A stretch of 64,000 nucleotides of DNA from Lampris incognitus. Taxonomy: Eukaryota > Chordata > Actinopteri > Lampriformes > Lampridae. Each line of letters begins with the position of its first letter. Position 1 is the stretch's first letter. The DNA is taken from assembly GCF_029633865.1 (NCBI RefSeq), contig NC_079221.1:221001-285000 (forward strand). Direction: 5' to 3'. A model generated the notes under the pieces. That model had not been told where the DNA came from and did no database searches. It saw nothing but the letters and a program-made list of their open reading frames with translations. Positions 33,401-45,500 of this stretch are shown one piece after another. Both the position numbers and the translations under genes were made by a program.

Positions 33401-33935
33401 AGCATGTAGCCAAGAGTAAAGAGTGGTCAGAATGTGACCGCACACTACTTTTGCAGTGCGTGCTAATGGGTAAGGCGCAGGAGGCTTATTCTGCTCTCAC
33501 TGTGGCCGAGAGTAAAGTTTAAGCAACGGTCAAGGCTGCAGTGTTGAGGGCTTACGAGGTGGTAGCTGAGGCATACCGCCAGAGGTTTTGGACATGGCAG
33601 AAGTCTGGGAAGCAGATGCATGTTGAGTTAATCAGGGAGCTGGTTACCCGTTTCAGTCGATGGTGTACAGTTTTGAAAGTTGATACTTATGATGCTTGGT
33701 GTGATTTGGTCGTTCTGGAGCGGTTAAAAAATTATGTTCCGAGGCACATTGCCGTATATGTCAATGAACATAAGGAGCAGACTGCTGCAGAAGCAGCTAA
33801 GCTGGCAGATGAGTATGTGCTGATGCACAGGGGTGACCGTGAGCATCGTGCTCGTGATAATGGCAGCAGGTTTCGTGTAGCAGGTAAGAACTAGTCTTCG
33901 CCTGAGTGGGTCAGAACGGGCTACACCAGATGTAC
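33401..33935 (+). pseudogene. Gmr1-like gag, C-terminal part
   Basis: Text such as LLLQCVLMGKAQEAYSAL, then AAVLRAYEVVAEAYRQRFW and YVNEHKEQTAAEAAKLADEY continues the gag begun at 20339. One in-frame stop (TAA near 33520) and a stop at 33892 break it. The zinc knuckle appears only after the solo LTR. Confidence 0.85.
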
Positions 33936-34911
33936 TGTAATAAACAAGCCCGATATGGGCTTTGTCAGAGACCTAAAAGACACACAACACCAGTCGAGGA
34001 ATATGGAAAAGTAGATAAACCTTTATTTCATCACCAATGATATTAAACGGCATACAGAGTTGAACAAATAGGCCTGAGGACCGGCGACTACTCAAAGGTA
34101 AGTAGAGTCTGTTTACTGTAGTACAAACCACGCACATGGAATAGGGCACCCTTTAAGATCAGGCACGGCACGCATGAATGCAAACACCGCACCCTTTACG
34201 CTCCGCCCGCTGGAGACACTGCACACAGGGAATTAAACACTAGGCTACGCCTCCACTCAGGAAGCAAACGGGGGCTATAACGCCTGCTCAAACACTGCAA
34301 ATAAGACAGTAAACGTCCCCACCACCCGGGTAACTTGAGCCGCCCACTAGCCCTCTGCCTCTCTGTAAAAAGCCGGCACAATAAAACTCATCAGTGAATA
34401 CATATATAAAACCTAGTACAACAGGAATAGGGAAATAGCAAGATTAAAACTTAGCTCGCTCGGCTGGCGAGACCCTCCCCCAGGGTCTGAGCTTTATTGG
34501 CACCGTCCGACAGCCGGGGAAACAGTCGCGTTCAGTCGGCGGTACAGGCAGCGGGCGGCGGCGTGCCGACCACTGGAACCCGGGCTGGAGAGCGGAGGTC
34601 CGCGAAAACACTCCTAAGCGTCCCCGGCCCTCTCTAACTAAAGGAGGCAACTAGCCTCCCCTTCTAATCTGGAACAGCTCCCCTACCTTTCTGTCTTCAG
34701 CGCCGGCAATGCTATCAACTGCGAACGCCGCCTCCCCCCAGTGAGTGTATTCGCAAACCAAACAAGTCAGCTCTCTCCAGCAACCCTGAGGGACCGCTTA
34801 GCCCTCTCTTTTAACTTGCGTCTCCTCCAGTCTAGTTGCGCGGCTGCAAGCAATCAGTTCATTAAAGAGCCACGTCTCATGTCAATCACCTCCCGCCGCA
34901 GGTTTACTACA
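33936..34911 (-). mobile_element. Solo LTR (minus orientation) inserted in the Gmr1-like gag
   Basis: A 976-bp block with short inverted ends TGTA(A/G)TAAAC...TTTA(C/T)TACA and, on the minus strand, an AATAAA signal near the end. No coding frame. It separates ACACCAGATGTAC (33923-33935) from ATACCAGATGTAC (34917-34929), direct repeats longer than a usual LTR target duplication, so the exact boundaries are uncertain by a few bases. A non-LTR insertion is the alternative. Confidence 0.6.
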
Positions 34912-34918
34912 GCACCAT

Positions 34919-35522
34919 ACCAGATGTACGTTGACGCAAGCAAAATTTGCAACTATTGCAACGACAGGGGACATTGGAAAGCTGACTGTCCTAGACTTGG
35001 GAATAGTGGAGCACCAGGAAGTCTGCTGTGTGTGCTGTTTCTGTGCAACATATCAGTCCTGTAATTTCTCCTTGTCATCGGGTGAAAGCTGAGGCAAGTT
35101 GTAAATTGGAGGAGTCAGATTTCTCTGCTTTTGTGTCTGACGGCTGCGTGTCACTGGTGGGGAGTGACATCACCGTGCCTGTAAAAATTCTGAGAGATAT
35201 TGGGGCTTTTGATTCACACATCATGAGCTCTGTGTTGCCTTTTTCTCAGGAAACTGATATGGGAGATTATGTTTTGATGCGGGGGATGGAGTTAACTGTG
35301 TTGCCTGTTCCACTGCACAGACTGGTGCTTAACTGTGGTTTGGTCCAAGGTGAGGTTGCCATGGGCGTCCGTCCTGCACTGCCAATTGAGGGTGTGGACA
35401 TCATTTTAGGGAATGACCTGGCTGGTAGCCGTGTGTGGGCCGATGGTCTGCCCCCACCCCCGAGTAATGTTTTGATCATCTGTTACAGGGAAGCCAGAGG
35501 AGAGTGCTCAGTGTTTCCCTGA
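34919..35522 (+). pseudogene. Gmr1-like nucleocapsid and protease
   Basis: ICNYCNDRGHWKADCPR is a CCHC zinc knuckle. Then, in a second frame, the aspartic protease active site reads VKILRDIGAFDS with the usual DTG changed to DIG, followed by the flap-like IEGVDIILGNDLAG. The Thr-to-Ile change should impair catalysis. Confidence 0.8.
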
Positions 35523-35540
35523 CGTGTTTCAGCGTGTGCG

Positions 35541-36640
35541 GTGACACGGGCTATGCGCCATGGGGAGGTGGAGCCTGAGCCTGTACCTGAGCAGGATGTA
35601 GAAGAGAAGAGTGGGGCATTCTCTGTGGTTATTCCTGATTCTCTTCTGCCTGTTTCTCGTAGTGACCTAGTGGGGGAGCAGAGAGCTGATCCCTCTCTGA
35701 GTCAGCTGTTTGGTGGAGTTCTCAGCGTTGATGGTGGGTGGTTACTTGCTGCAGGACAACCTGTTGGTGAGGAAATGGGTGCCACATGGGGAAAACTTTG
35801 TTGGTGAGCCCGTTTTTCAAATTGTTATTCCTTCCAAGTTTAGTGATGAAGTGCTGAAAACATCTCATGATCAGTCAGGACATCTGGGGGTCCGCAAGAC
35901 CTGTGACTATATTCTGCGGTATTTTTTCTGGCCTTGTGTGAAGAGAGATGTGTCAAGGGATATTAGAACATGTCGTACATGTCAGTTGACTGGGAAGCCA
36001 AAACAGAGCATAAAGCCAGCTCTTCTCTGTCCTATTCCGGCAGTCAGGCAGATATTTGAGCTCCTGCTAATTGACTGTGTAGGTCCTTTACCTCGCTCTA
36101 AGACTGGTAGCACATTTTTGCTTACAGTGATGTGTCAGAGCACAAGGTATCTGGCTGCATATCCATTGCATTCCATTACTGCTAAGTCGGTGGTAAAAGC
36201 GCTCACACAGTTCATTTCCACCTTTGGGATTCCAAGAGTAATAGAGTGATCAGGGCTCAAATTTTTCATCTCACTTGTTCGCTAAAATTTTGAAACAGCT
36301 ACGGGTTAAGCATAATCTTCTGCATACCATGCTCAGAGTCAAGGGGCTCTAGAAAGAGTCCATCAGACCCTGAAGTCTCTGATGCGGGGTTATTGTGTGG
36401 AGTTGAACCAGGATTGGGAAGAAGGGCTGCCATGGTTACTGTTAGCTACCAGGGAGGTGGTACAGGAAAGCACCGGGTTTAGCCCTAATGAGCTTGTTTT
36501 TGGGCATACAGTGTGTGGGCCACTCCCACTGCTGTGTGATGGTGTAGTGCAACCAGAACATCCAAATAACTTGAGTATGTTCATGGGTTCCGGCATCGAT
36601 TGTATGTGGCTGAGGAAATGGCTAAAGAAAGCTTAACCTC
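35541..36640 (+). pseudogene. Gmr1-like integrase
   Basis: The HHCC finger is readable (HDQSGHLGVRKTCDYIL and CRTCQLTG), then the catalytic core with Asp in LLIDCVGPLP. The second Asp (SDQGSNF in an alternate frame at about 36243) is cut off from it by a frameshift and stop at 36247. The third residue (Glu in GALERVHQTLK-like text) and the C-terminal region with TREVVQESTGFSPNELVFGH follow. It lies before the RT, the diagnostic order for Gmr1-type elements. Confidence 0.88.
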
Positions 36641-37283
36641 TTCACAGGAGAAAATGAAGCGTCTGTATGACCGTAAAATTGAGAAGTGTCAGTTAAGTCC
36701 TGGTGATCAGGTTCTGGCTTTGCTGCCAATTGTTAGTTCTCCCTTTCAGGCCAAGTTCACTGGACTGTTTACAGTGTTACACCAGGTTTCAGATCAAAAC
36801 TACCTGTTGTCAACACCAGGGCACAGGAAGTGCACTCAACTTTGTCATGTAAACCTGTTGAAACCCTATTATGCTCGTGTGTCACAGGTAAACTCTAGTG
36901 GTGAGGAGCAGAAAGAGTCTGCTAAACCAGTTTCAGTAGCTGCAACAGTGGCAAGTTCTGTTATTTCCTGCTATGTGCAGGAGGATGATGGGGTTACACC
37001 GCCTGATGAGAGCTTGTTGCGTGGCTGGTTAAAAAACTCTGAAACACTGAAAAATCTGGTGTCTCTGTTTGGGCATCTGTCTGAGGTAAGGGGTGCTGAG
37101 CTGTCTGCTCTTATCAACAGCTATCTGTGCTCGTTTAATAATACAGCAAGCCGTACGCACTTGGTAGAGCATGATATTGATGTAGGCGAGGCGCAGCTAA
37201 TCCACCAGCGTTCTTACCGGGTGTCAGAGGACAAACGAAAAGTGATGGACGCAGAGATAAATATATGCTTGGGACCGGTATAG
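36600..37283 (+). CDS. Gmr1-like integrase C-terminal domain and spacer
   Basis: A 227-residue frame: KMKRLYDRKIEKCQLSPGDQ and VLALLPIVSSPFQAKFTGLF form the integrase C-terminal barrel. A spacer (SGEEQKESAKPVSVAATVAS) and HLVEHDIDVGEAQLIHQRSY, the text that precedes the RT in gypsy pol, follow. A short gap in another frame then leads into the RT. Confidence 0.8.
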   Translation: MYVAEEMAKESLTSSQEKMKRLYDRKIEKCQLSPGDQVLALLPIVSSPFQAKFTGLFTVLHQVSDQNYLLSTPGHRKCTQLCHVNLLKPYYARVSQVNSSGEEQKESAKPVSVAATVASSVISCYVQEDDGVTPPDESLLRGWLKNSETLKNLVSLFGHLSEVRGAELSALINSYLCSFNNTASRTHLVEHDIDVGEAQLIHQRSYRVSEDKRKVMDAEINICLGPV

Positions 37284-37402
37284 CAGAACCCTCGTCTTCT
37301 AGCTGGCCGTCACCTTGTTTGCTGGTTGATAAGTCTGATAAAGTCCCAAGGTTTTGTACAGATTATCATAAGGTAAATGGGGTCACTAAACCAGACGCGT
37401 AT

Positions 37403-37482
37403 CATGTCTGTGAATTTAAGTGCAACTGGACTTGGTATTTATAAATACCAAGTCCAGTTGCACTTGATTCAACTCCTTTGGA
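37403..37482. repeat. Perfect 48-bp palindrome inserted in the RT
   Basis: Positions 37418-37441 and 37442-37465 are exact reverse complements of 24 bases each, with no loop. The 80-bp insert is flanked by the 11-bp direct repeat CAGACGCGTAT at 37392-37402 and 37483-37493. Its removal restores the RT text KPDA then YPLPHIEDC. Confidence 0.9.
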
Positions 37483-38549
37483 CAGACGCGTATCCACTGC
37501 CACACATTGAGGACTGTGTGGATCAGGTTGGCTCAGCTCAGCACGTCAGTAAATTTGATTTACTGAAGGGTTATTGGCAAGTACTGTTGTCCAAAAGAGC
37601 CAGAGAAATTTCAGCTTTCAAAACCCATTCTGGTCTTTTCTCCTATACAGTCATGAGTTTTGGGTTGCGTAATGATCCAGCGACGTTCCAGCACCTGATG
37701 AATATGGTTGTGGCTGGGCTGGAGAGATGTGTGGTGTACCTCAACGATGTTGTGATCTACAGTGATACGTGGGAAGAGCATTCGATTCGTATCAGAAAGC
37801 TGTTCGATCGTCTGACTGATGCATGCCTGACAGTTAACTTGGCAAAGTGTGAGTTTGCTAAGGGCAACGTCACCTACCTTGGTAAGGTAGTCGGGCAGGG
37901 GACCTTTCGTCCGGTACAGGAAAAAGTGACTGCAATTGAGCAGTATCCAGTGCCAGCAACAAAGAAGGAACTCCAGCATTTTCTAGGTCTTGTGGGTTAC
38001 TACCACAGTTTTTGTAAAAACTTTTCGACTGTGGTACCTCCTTTGACAGATTTGCTTAAAAGCAAGGCAAAGTTCATTCGGTCAGTTTCTTGTCAACAAG
38101 CCTTTGACAATGTTAAATTTGTTCTTTGTTCACCCCCTGTTCTTGCAGCTCCATGCATGGACAGGCCCTTCAGGCTGGATGTGGATGCAAGTGATATAGG
38201 AGCAGGTGCTGCCCTGTTTCAGTGTGATGGCAGTGGTGTAGAACATCCCATGAGTTTCTACTCGAATAAATTTAACTCTTTTCAGTTAAATTATTCTGTT
38301 ATCAAGAAGGAGACACTTGCACATATTTGGGCACTACAATATTTTGAAGTCTATGTTGACTCTGGTTCTGTCCCTCTGATGGTCTACACAGACCATAACC
38401 CAATAACTTTTTTGCATTCTCTACACTGCCCAACCCGTAGGTTAATGCGGTGGATTTTGTTTTTGCAGACTTATTGTTTGGATATCCGCATCATTAAAGG
38501 CTCTGAAAATATTGTGGCAGATGCTTTGTCAAGGGTGCCCTGCTCTTGA
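37483..38549 (+). CDS. Gmr1-like reverse transcriptase and RNase H
   Basis: The frame carries VSKFDLLKGYWQVLLSKRAR (motif A) and MSFGLRNDPATFQHLMN (motif B). Motif C reads VVYLNDVVIYSD, where the usual YLDD has become YLND. FLGLVGYYHSFCKNFS follows. RNase H starts FRLDVDASDIGAGAALFQ and continues through VIKKETLAHIWAL and VYTDHNPITFL to ADALSRVPCS at the end. Loss of one motif C Asp should inactivate polymerisation. Nothing coding follows before the 3' LTR, confirming RT/RNase H as the last domains. Confidence 0.9.
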
Positions 38550-38816
38550 GTTGTACTGTACTGTTTAATGTGTAACCTCTCTGGCCTTCTCTCTCTCTTT
38601 GCCACTCTTAAATGCTTCTCTAGGCACCAGGGTTGCTGGGTTGCAGGGTGTAGTTGGTTGGCTGGGTGAGACTCTTTAAAAACCGGTCTGTACAGAACAT
38701 GTATATGGTTAAGAGCAGTTAAGCTATAAAGTCATGCCTATTGACTCTTCTGACTTTTGAAGTAGCTGTGGTCTGCCAGTTTTCCGGTGGGAATCCCATT
38801 TTTATGGGGGGTTGGG

Positions 38817-39180
38817 GGTGACGACCCTCCACTCCACTAGGTGCACTTGTGGTTTTGTGACCTTTTCCCTGATTCTTTGTTTTGCAGGATCCTGGTCGGG
38901 GGTGGAGGCTCGTCATTTTGCTCATGAGCCACACCTGGGCCCGGTGCGGTTTTGCTATGAAGCAAAGCTTGTCTACAGAGCACTCTCTCGCTCTCCTTCC
39001 ATCCAGCGGTGGCTGTTTTGTTTTTTGCAGACACACACACATATCCATACATGCTCACACCACTGATTACTGACTGCCACGTTTATTTAGTTGTTCTTTG
39101 TCATTTTTGTAAATAAATGCCCTTGGGCAAACTCGTCTGGTCTCCCTTCTTTGTCGCAGCCTATGAGCTGGGTTGTGACA
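38817..39180 (+). repeat. Gmr1-like 3' LTR
   Basis: About 364 bp, preceded by the purine tract GGGGGGTTGGGGG and ending GGTTGTGACA. Contains an AATAAATGCCC signal shared with the deleted 5' LTR. Followed by AGGT, the target duplication. Confidence 0.85.
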
Positions 39181-39245
39181 AGGTACATGGTACTTTTTAT
39201 ATGTATATGATAATAAAATGAACTTAACTTGAAAGTGAACTTGAC

Positions 39246-40084
39246 ATGCAAGAGCAACAAAAGCTATCCTGTCTGGTCCAAACCGACAGAAGATCAACTG
39301 TGGCACAAGTCACATAAAACTTTAATGATGGTTACGGGAGGAATGTGTCACAACACACAGTGCATCACACCCTGGTGCGTATGGAACTATGTAGCCGCAG
39401 ACTGGTCAGAGTGCCCATGATGACCCCTGTCCATCATTGAAAGTGCCTATAATGTGCATGTGAGCGTCGGAACTGGACCTTGGAGCAGTGGAAGGTCGAC
39501 TGGTCGGATGAGTCCTGTTTTCTTTTAGATCACATGAATGGCATGTACGCCATTTACCTTGGGAAGTGATGGCACCAGGATGCCTTGCGGGAAGACAACA
39601 AGCTGGTGGAAGAAGTATGACGCTCTGGGCAATGTTCTTCTGGGAAACCCTGGGTCCGGCTATTGATGTGGATCTCAATTTGACACATGCCACTCACCTA
39701 ACCATCGTTGCAGACCAGCTACACCCCGGATAATGGTACACCCTCGGATAATGCACCCTGCCACCCTGCATACACTGTTCAGGAATGGTTTGAGGAACAT
39801 GATGAAGTGTTCAAGGTGTTGCCCTGGCCTCCAAATTCTCCAGATCTCAATCTGATTGAGCATCTGTGGGATGTGCTGGACCAACAAGTCCAATCCATAG
39901 TGGCTCCACCTCACAACTTACAGGACTTGAAGGATCTGTTGCTAATGTTTTGGTGCCAAATGCCACAGGACATCTTCAGGGCTCTTGTAGAGTCCATCCC
40001 TTGGTGGTTTGGCACTGTTTTGGTGGCACACGGAGGACCAAAAGCATATTAGGTAGGTGGTCTTAATGTTTTGGCTCATCAGTG
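39246..40084 (+). pseudogene. Tc1-like transposase 3' fragment and right terminal repeat
   Basis: Catalytic text is recognisable in several frames: DWSDESCFL (first Asp), SDNAPCHPAYTVQEWFEEHD (second Asp) and PNSPDLNLIEHLWDVLDQQ (Glu), then WWFGTVLVAHGGPKAY near the end. The longest frame is 39708-40052. The terminal repeat ends at AGTG before TA. It pairs with the 5' fragment at 18251. Confidence 0.88.
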
Positions 40085-40086
40085 TA

Positions 40087-42004
40087 TGTGTGCTGTCTTG
40101 TCAGTTTTGTCCCAGCAACGGGCAGTGAAACATCAATAAAAACCCGTTTTACAAATTGAAACAAACTTGATGTGAAACTTTAATGCTTTCGCAGACGGGA
40201 CTCAAAATAATCATAAATTGCAGATGTTTCACTACTAGCTCGCAGCAACGCTTTTAACTCATCTCATATTGGGAGCACAACAATCTGTGTGCTGTATCAT
40301 AAAAAATTATTAACAAAACATTTATCTGAAATACATCATTTTCTAATTAAGTGTTGCTAAAAATGTCTTTAAATCATAAACCTCAACTACAGTTTAAAGT
40401 AATCAGTGTTAAGCACCGTTGGAATGCTGCCTGAGCTGTTCCATTTCCCCAATTCATCCTCAAATTAAGACTTCAGTCAGACTTTCCTAAAAAAGCCTGC
40501 CGGCCTAAAACCCCCGTAGCACTGACATCATGGTAATCCCTTTGAAAATCAAGAGGCTATAACCCCAATGGCTTTCAACAGAAAGAAGGGGATCCTTGTG
40601 CTCCAGCGAATGTGGGTACCGGTGTAGCCCGTTCTATGGCTCCTGGAGGGGGAGCAGGAGGAGGAGGGGACATAAAGAGGGAAGGCCACCAATTTTAGGA
40701 TATTCCTCAACATAACCACCAACGTAACCATTACGATCATTACCAACATCACTGCCAGTTCTTATCATCAACAACAAAGTATGGCTTGTTCAAGTTTTGA
40801 TTGGCAGCTAGCAAGAAAACTTAACAGCTGGTGATGATTGACAGCTAGCTGGTGCCTCCTCGGTCCCCCTTGAAGGGAGGCCATGTTTATGGCTTATCCT
40901 TCCTCTTCCTACTATCTGCGGTGCGTACAAGCACATGTGTTCAAATCTTTTTCAGAGGGGGCATGATGGGAAAATTAAGTGTCTTCTTCCCAGATGTCCC
41001 CAAACCCTAAAAGTCTATTCTGTCCTACAAGGCCAAGAACAGTAACTGCCCGATTGATGAAACTGAGAAGAGAACGACTTCAAAGCTAATCTGTTGGTAC
41101 AGAAAAGGACTGCACATTATGGGTATATTATCAGTTGATGATAATTCTAAACTCTAGCATTGACCTTTGACCTTTAACAGGGCAAAATCATGGCTACTGT
41201 TGTTTGCCTTTTGTAGGGCAGAATAGTCAATAACTGAGGCATATCTTTTTGTTTATAAGAAAGATGGCATTCACTTCCCACATCACCCCCTCCCTCCCCT
41301 CAGATACACCCCTCCTCACTTCTCGCAGACCTCAATCTCATTTGGGGGGGGCGGGGAGAACAGCACTGTCTTGGCTTAGAAGTACAAATAACAGACTGTT
41401 TACATTTTCTTAAACAGTCTATAAACATAAGTTGCAGAAAGTCACATGTCTGAACAAGGAGGTGATGGTACCTTGTGTGTTGTCACAATCCTTTGCCTCC
41501 ACCTGATGTCACAGCTCCGTCCTACAGTGATTCTTTTTCGTTCATCATAGTGTGTATTTGGTTTGGCTCTTCTAGCCATTGTGCCCTAACAGATGTAGCT
41601 CTGTGGTGGACTATCCGCTTTCACCACACTGTTCAGAAGAGAGCAGGTGGAAAAGTACATTTTGCCCCACAAGGAGTCATTTAAGAATGCAGAATTTTAG
41701 GTGCTTACGTAAACCATCCATCGTGGATTTTAGTGTCACCAGTTATACCACTCATTTAACATAGCTCCCAATGACAGCAATGCTCCATTTCCCCCAGAAA
41801 GCAGAGTTATGTGCATTGAGTTTATGACAGTAGCCAGGGAATGTCTGGTGGGCCATCAATCACAGATCAGTCCATCATAGACTGTAAAATATATGGTTCA
41901 TACGTGATGGTTGACCACAGGTGTTCTACTGCATTGAATTGAATGAAGGGCTTTTAGCATCAAAATCCCTGACAGTGGTGAGACTAGGAAAATCTCTGAA
42001 CGGT
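40087..42004. other. Intergenic or lmln-like 3' flanking sequence
   Basis: No exon, RNA gene or mobile element recognised. Contains small GGAGGGGGAGCAGGAGGAGG and CCCTCCCTCCCCTC tracts. Confidence 0.4.
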
Positions 42005-42340
42005 AAAGCGATGAACGATAGATGAAAGGGTGGATGAAAGGAAGACAGAGTGGAGCCAGTGAGGTCATAAGGAAGGAAGGAGTGAAACCAATGAGTGTGA
42101 AGCTGGAATGGAGGAAAGCAGGAAGGAAACAGTGCAGGAGGGTGAAGAAGGAGAGAGGGAAGAGAGAGAAGAAAGAGTGAATTAAAGAAGAGAAGGAGAA
42201 TAAGGTACAGGGAGTGATGGAGTAAATGAGACGGACAGAAAGAAAGATATTGGGAAGAAAAAGAGGAAACGCATGAAAAAGAAGAAGAATGAAGGAAAAG
42301 ACAAACTGTAGAGAGAGAAAAAAGAAAGGAAGTGAGGCGA
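42005..42340 (+). repeat. Long purine tract (GGAA/GAAA/GAGA-rich)
   Basis: For about 335 bases the plus strand is overwhelmingly A and G in GGAA, GAAG and AGAG units. It lies just downstream of the lmln-like stop codon and would be a pyrimidine tract in that gene's transcript if the 3' UTR extends this far. Open frames here are low-complexity Ser/Phe/Leu text and were not taken as genes. Confidence 0.85.
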
Positions 42341-42473
42341 CATCCAAGATCGGCCAAAGAGCATCCTAATCTTTGAGTTGTAAAGGACAGTCAGCAAAAC
42401 AACTTTGTCTGTAGTTGTCTTCACCTTCTCCTGTGTGGGTCCACACTACCTCTGCATGTGTTTGTGTGTATTA

Positions 42474-42571
42474 TCAGTACAGACACAGCAGTCCGCCGGC
42501 CACAAGGGAGAGCAGGTTGAGAAGCAGAGGCCACAGAGTGACAGCAAGGCCTGGGGAACTGGAGCAGGGAT
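42474..42571 (-). CDS. lmln: lmln-like last exon (98 bp)
   Basis: Acceptor TGTTGTTAG. The first two bases complete an Asp codon, followed by [31 protein letters not shown] and a TGA stop. This matches the C-terminal hydrophobic tail pattern of vertebrate Lmln. It is separated from the previous exon by a 7.5-kb intron swollen by the Tc1 and L1 insertions. Confidence 0.85.
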
Positions 42572-45500
42572 CTAACAACAGACAAAACAAGAAGGCCTCA
42601 GGTGCAAGGTGTACAGTTACTCACTCCTTAACCCCTTTAACTACCTTATACCACATATCCTTTCTGTGAAATGGACATAGTAGCTGGTAAATCTCCAAGT
42701 TAACCGGCTGTTTTCACTATTTTAAATGCTCTTTACCACTACATAGGATGTGATGTGACTATCTCTAGCTTAATTTTTGGTTGTGCACCTTTATCTTTAT
42801 TAGGGCCTATGTCACCACATGATGGCCCAACAGTAAAATTTGGCATCACAATACTACACTCCTTTTCACCTGCTTGACACTACACAAATTGATTGAGATG
42901 AGTACAGTACTGCTGTCAGAACTACAGTGGATATAAAAAGTCTACACACTCCTGTTAAAACGGCAGTTTTTTGTAATGTACAAAAATTAAACCAACATAA
43001 ATCCTGTCAGAACTTTTTCCACCTTTAATGTGAAATTGCTTCCTTGATTTGGCTGTAATGCTTTGGGTCATTGTCATGCTGAAAGGTAAAATTCCTCTTT
43101 ATCTTCATCTTTCTATCTTTGCACCAAAATCGACTGGTGCTGTTCATAATTCCCTCCAACTTGACTAAAGCCCCAGTTCCAGCTGAAGAAAAGTAGCCCC
43201 AAAGCAGGATGCTGCCACCCCCATGCTTCACTGTGGGTATGGTGTTCTTTTGGTGATGTGCGGTGTTGTTTCTGCCAAAAACACCTTTTGAAATTATGGC
43301 CAAAAAGTTCCACCTTGGTGTCTTCAAACCAGAACCCATTTTTCCACATGGTTTTGGGAGACTGGGTGTAGATTTTTTGCTAAATTTAGCCAAGCTTTGC
43401 CGTTTTTGTTCATGTGAAAGGGCTTCTGTCTTGCCACCCAACCCCATGCATGGTTCAGACATGAGGAACATGAGAGATTGTTGTCAAATATAGGGAGCAG
43501 CAACTAGTACTTGCCAGAAAAAAACCTGCAGCTCCTTTAATGTTGCTGTAGGTCTCTTGGCAGCCTCCCTGACCAATTTCACCTTGTCTTCTCATCAGTT
43601 TTAAAGGGGCATTCTTGGTAATGTCCCTGTTGTGCTATATTTTCTCCACTGTGTTCCATCGCATATCTAATGCCTTGGAAATTCTTTTATACCCCTCTCC
43701 TGATCAATACCTTTCAACAATGAGCTCCAGTTCATGCTTTGTATGCCCTTTGTGGACCAAGGCTTTTGTAGTTGGATGCAACCAAGAAGATGTCAGGAAA
43801 ATCCCACTTCAGGATCAATGTAACTTTATTTACAGTTAATCAGTCACTTTAATTGACGGCAGGTGTATACTAACTACTATTTAACATCAGTAGTGGATGT
43901 GACTGGTTAATTTGTAACACAGCCACATCCCCAATTATAAAGGTTGTGCACACTCATACAACTAGGTTATTGTGTTTTGTATTTTTTTCCCCCAAAATGT
44001 TGGATTGTTTTTCCAATTTACTTTTTTTTTTCACTTTAGTTTTTATTGAAGTTTTTAGGTCAATACAAACATGGCATCCGTATTCAGAAGTAAACACTGA
44101 ATTATCTACATTTACTTGCACACAAGCCCAACAGGGCAACTCAAAACAAAACAAAAAAAAAACACACACACAAAAAAATGAACTACAAGAGCTTCCTGTG
44201 GGTCTAACTTTCCAGTCTTAAGTGTTGTCATGAATTATGTTGTCGCGTGTTTGCTCCTTAAACCATGTCCATTTCTTCCACTGGTCTTCCATCCGAGGTA
44301 CTGTAAGTCTCAATCGATGAGTCAGTTTTTCCATTGTATGAATGTCCTCCACTATTTCCATCCATTGTCCTTGTGTGGGGGCGTCCACCTGGCACTATTT
44401 TCTTGTGATTGCCTTCTTAGCAGCAATCAGCAGTATCTAACCAAACATCTATCACTTGGCCCTATATCGTCGTTTTTAAAATTACAGAAATAGAGGGTCA
44501 TATAGCACTTAGGGAAGTCATATCCAAGTACCTTTTGTATTACATCATGAACCATCTCCCAAAACATCGCTAGCTTATTACATTTCCAAAATATATGCGA
44601 GTGGTCTACATTCTCTATTCCACATTTCCTCCAGCATGACAGTTTGGTGCTGGAGTATCTATTTTTGATTTTTGGTGTAATAAAAAAACGTATCAGATTT
44701 TTCCAGGAGAATTCCCTCCATATCCGCGAACTAGTGGAGGATTGATGAACTTTCCACATATTCTGCCAGTCCTCCTCTGTAATTTCTGTGCCAAATTCTA
44801 ATTCCCATTTTTCTTTTATATATGTAGTTGAGTGTTTATTAGTTGTGAGAGCTTGATATAGTACAGATATAGTCCTAGATTTTCTCCCTTTATATGCGTT
44901 AATTATAATTTGAATCACACTGTTCACCTCCATGGAGGGTCCTCTCCTGATACGTTTGTTGTAATAATCCCTTAATTGTAAATATCTAAAGAAGTCATGA
45001 TTCTCCAAATCAAACTTGTCTTTCATACCCTGAAAACTCTCCATCTCCCCTTTTTCCTCTAGAGTGCACCATGCTGTGATTCCCCAGTTAACCCACAGTT
45101 TAAAAACTGTATCATGCCTCGCTGGAGTAAAGTCTCTATCATATGCTACCCATCTCAATAACTGTATCTCATCTTGTAATTTGTTGATTTTAATCAATTT
45201 AAACCATAACTCCAGTGTAAATAATGTGACTGAATCCATGTGGGTTTTTGTTTTCTTGTATACTTCTTTATCCCTTAAAATATTCTGAATAGGGTACCCA
45301 CCATATTCCCTTTCCATGACTTTCCACTTGGCCATGTAATCTTGCCTACACCAGTCAACAGCATATCTCAGCTGGGCAGCTTTGAAATATTCTTTTAGAT
45401 TTGGTAAACCCATACCTCCCTTTTCCTTTGAGAGTTGGAGAGTTTTATACCTTACTCCGGGCTTCTTCCCTCCCCAAATAAATCTAGATATTGTCCTATC

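Noticed and set aside
41898-42424. Overlapping Ser/Phe/Leu-rich minus-strand frames
   Set aside because: They come from the purine tract; low complexity and no known domain.
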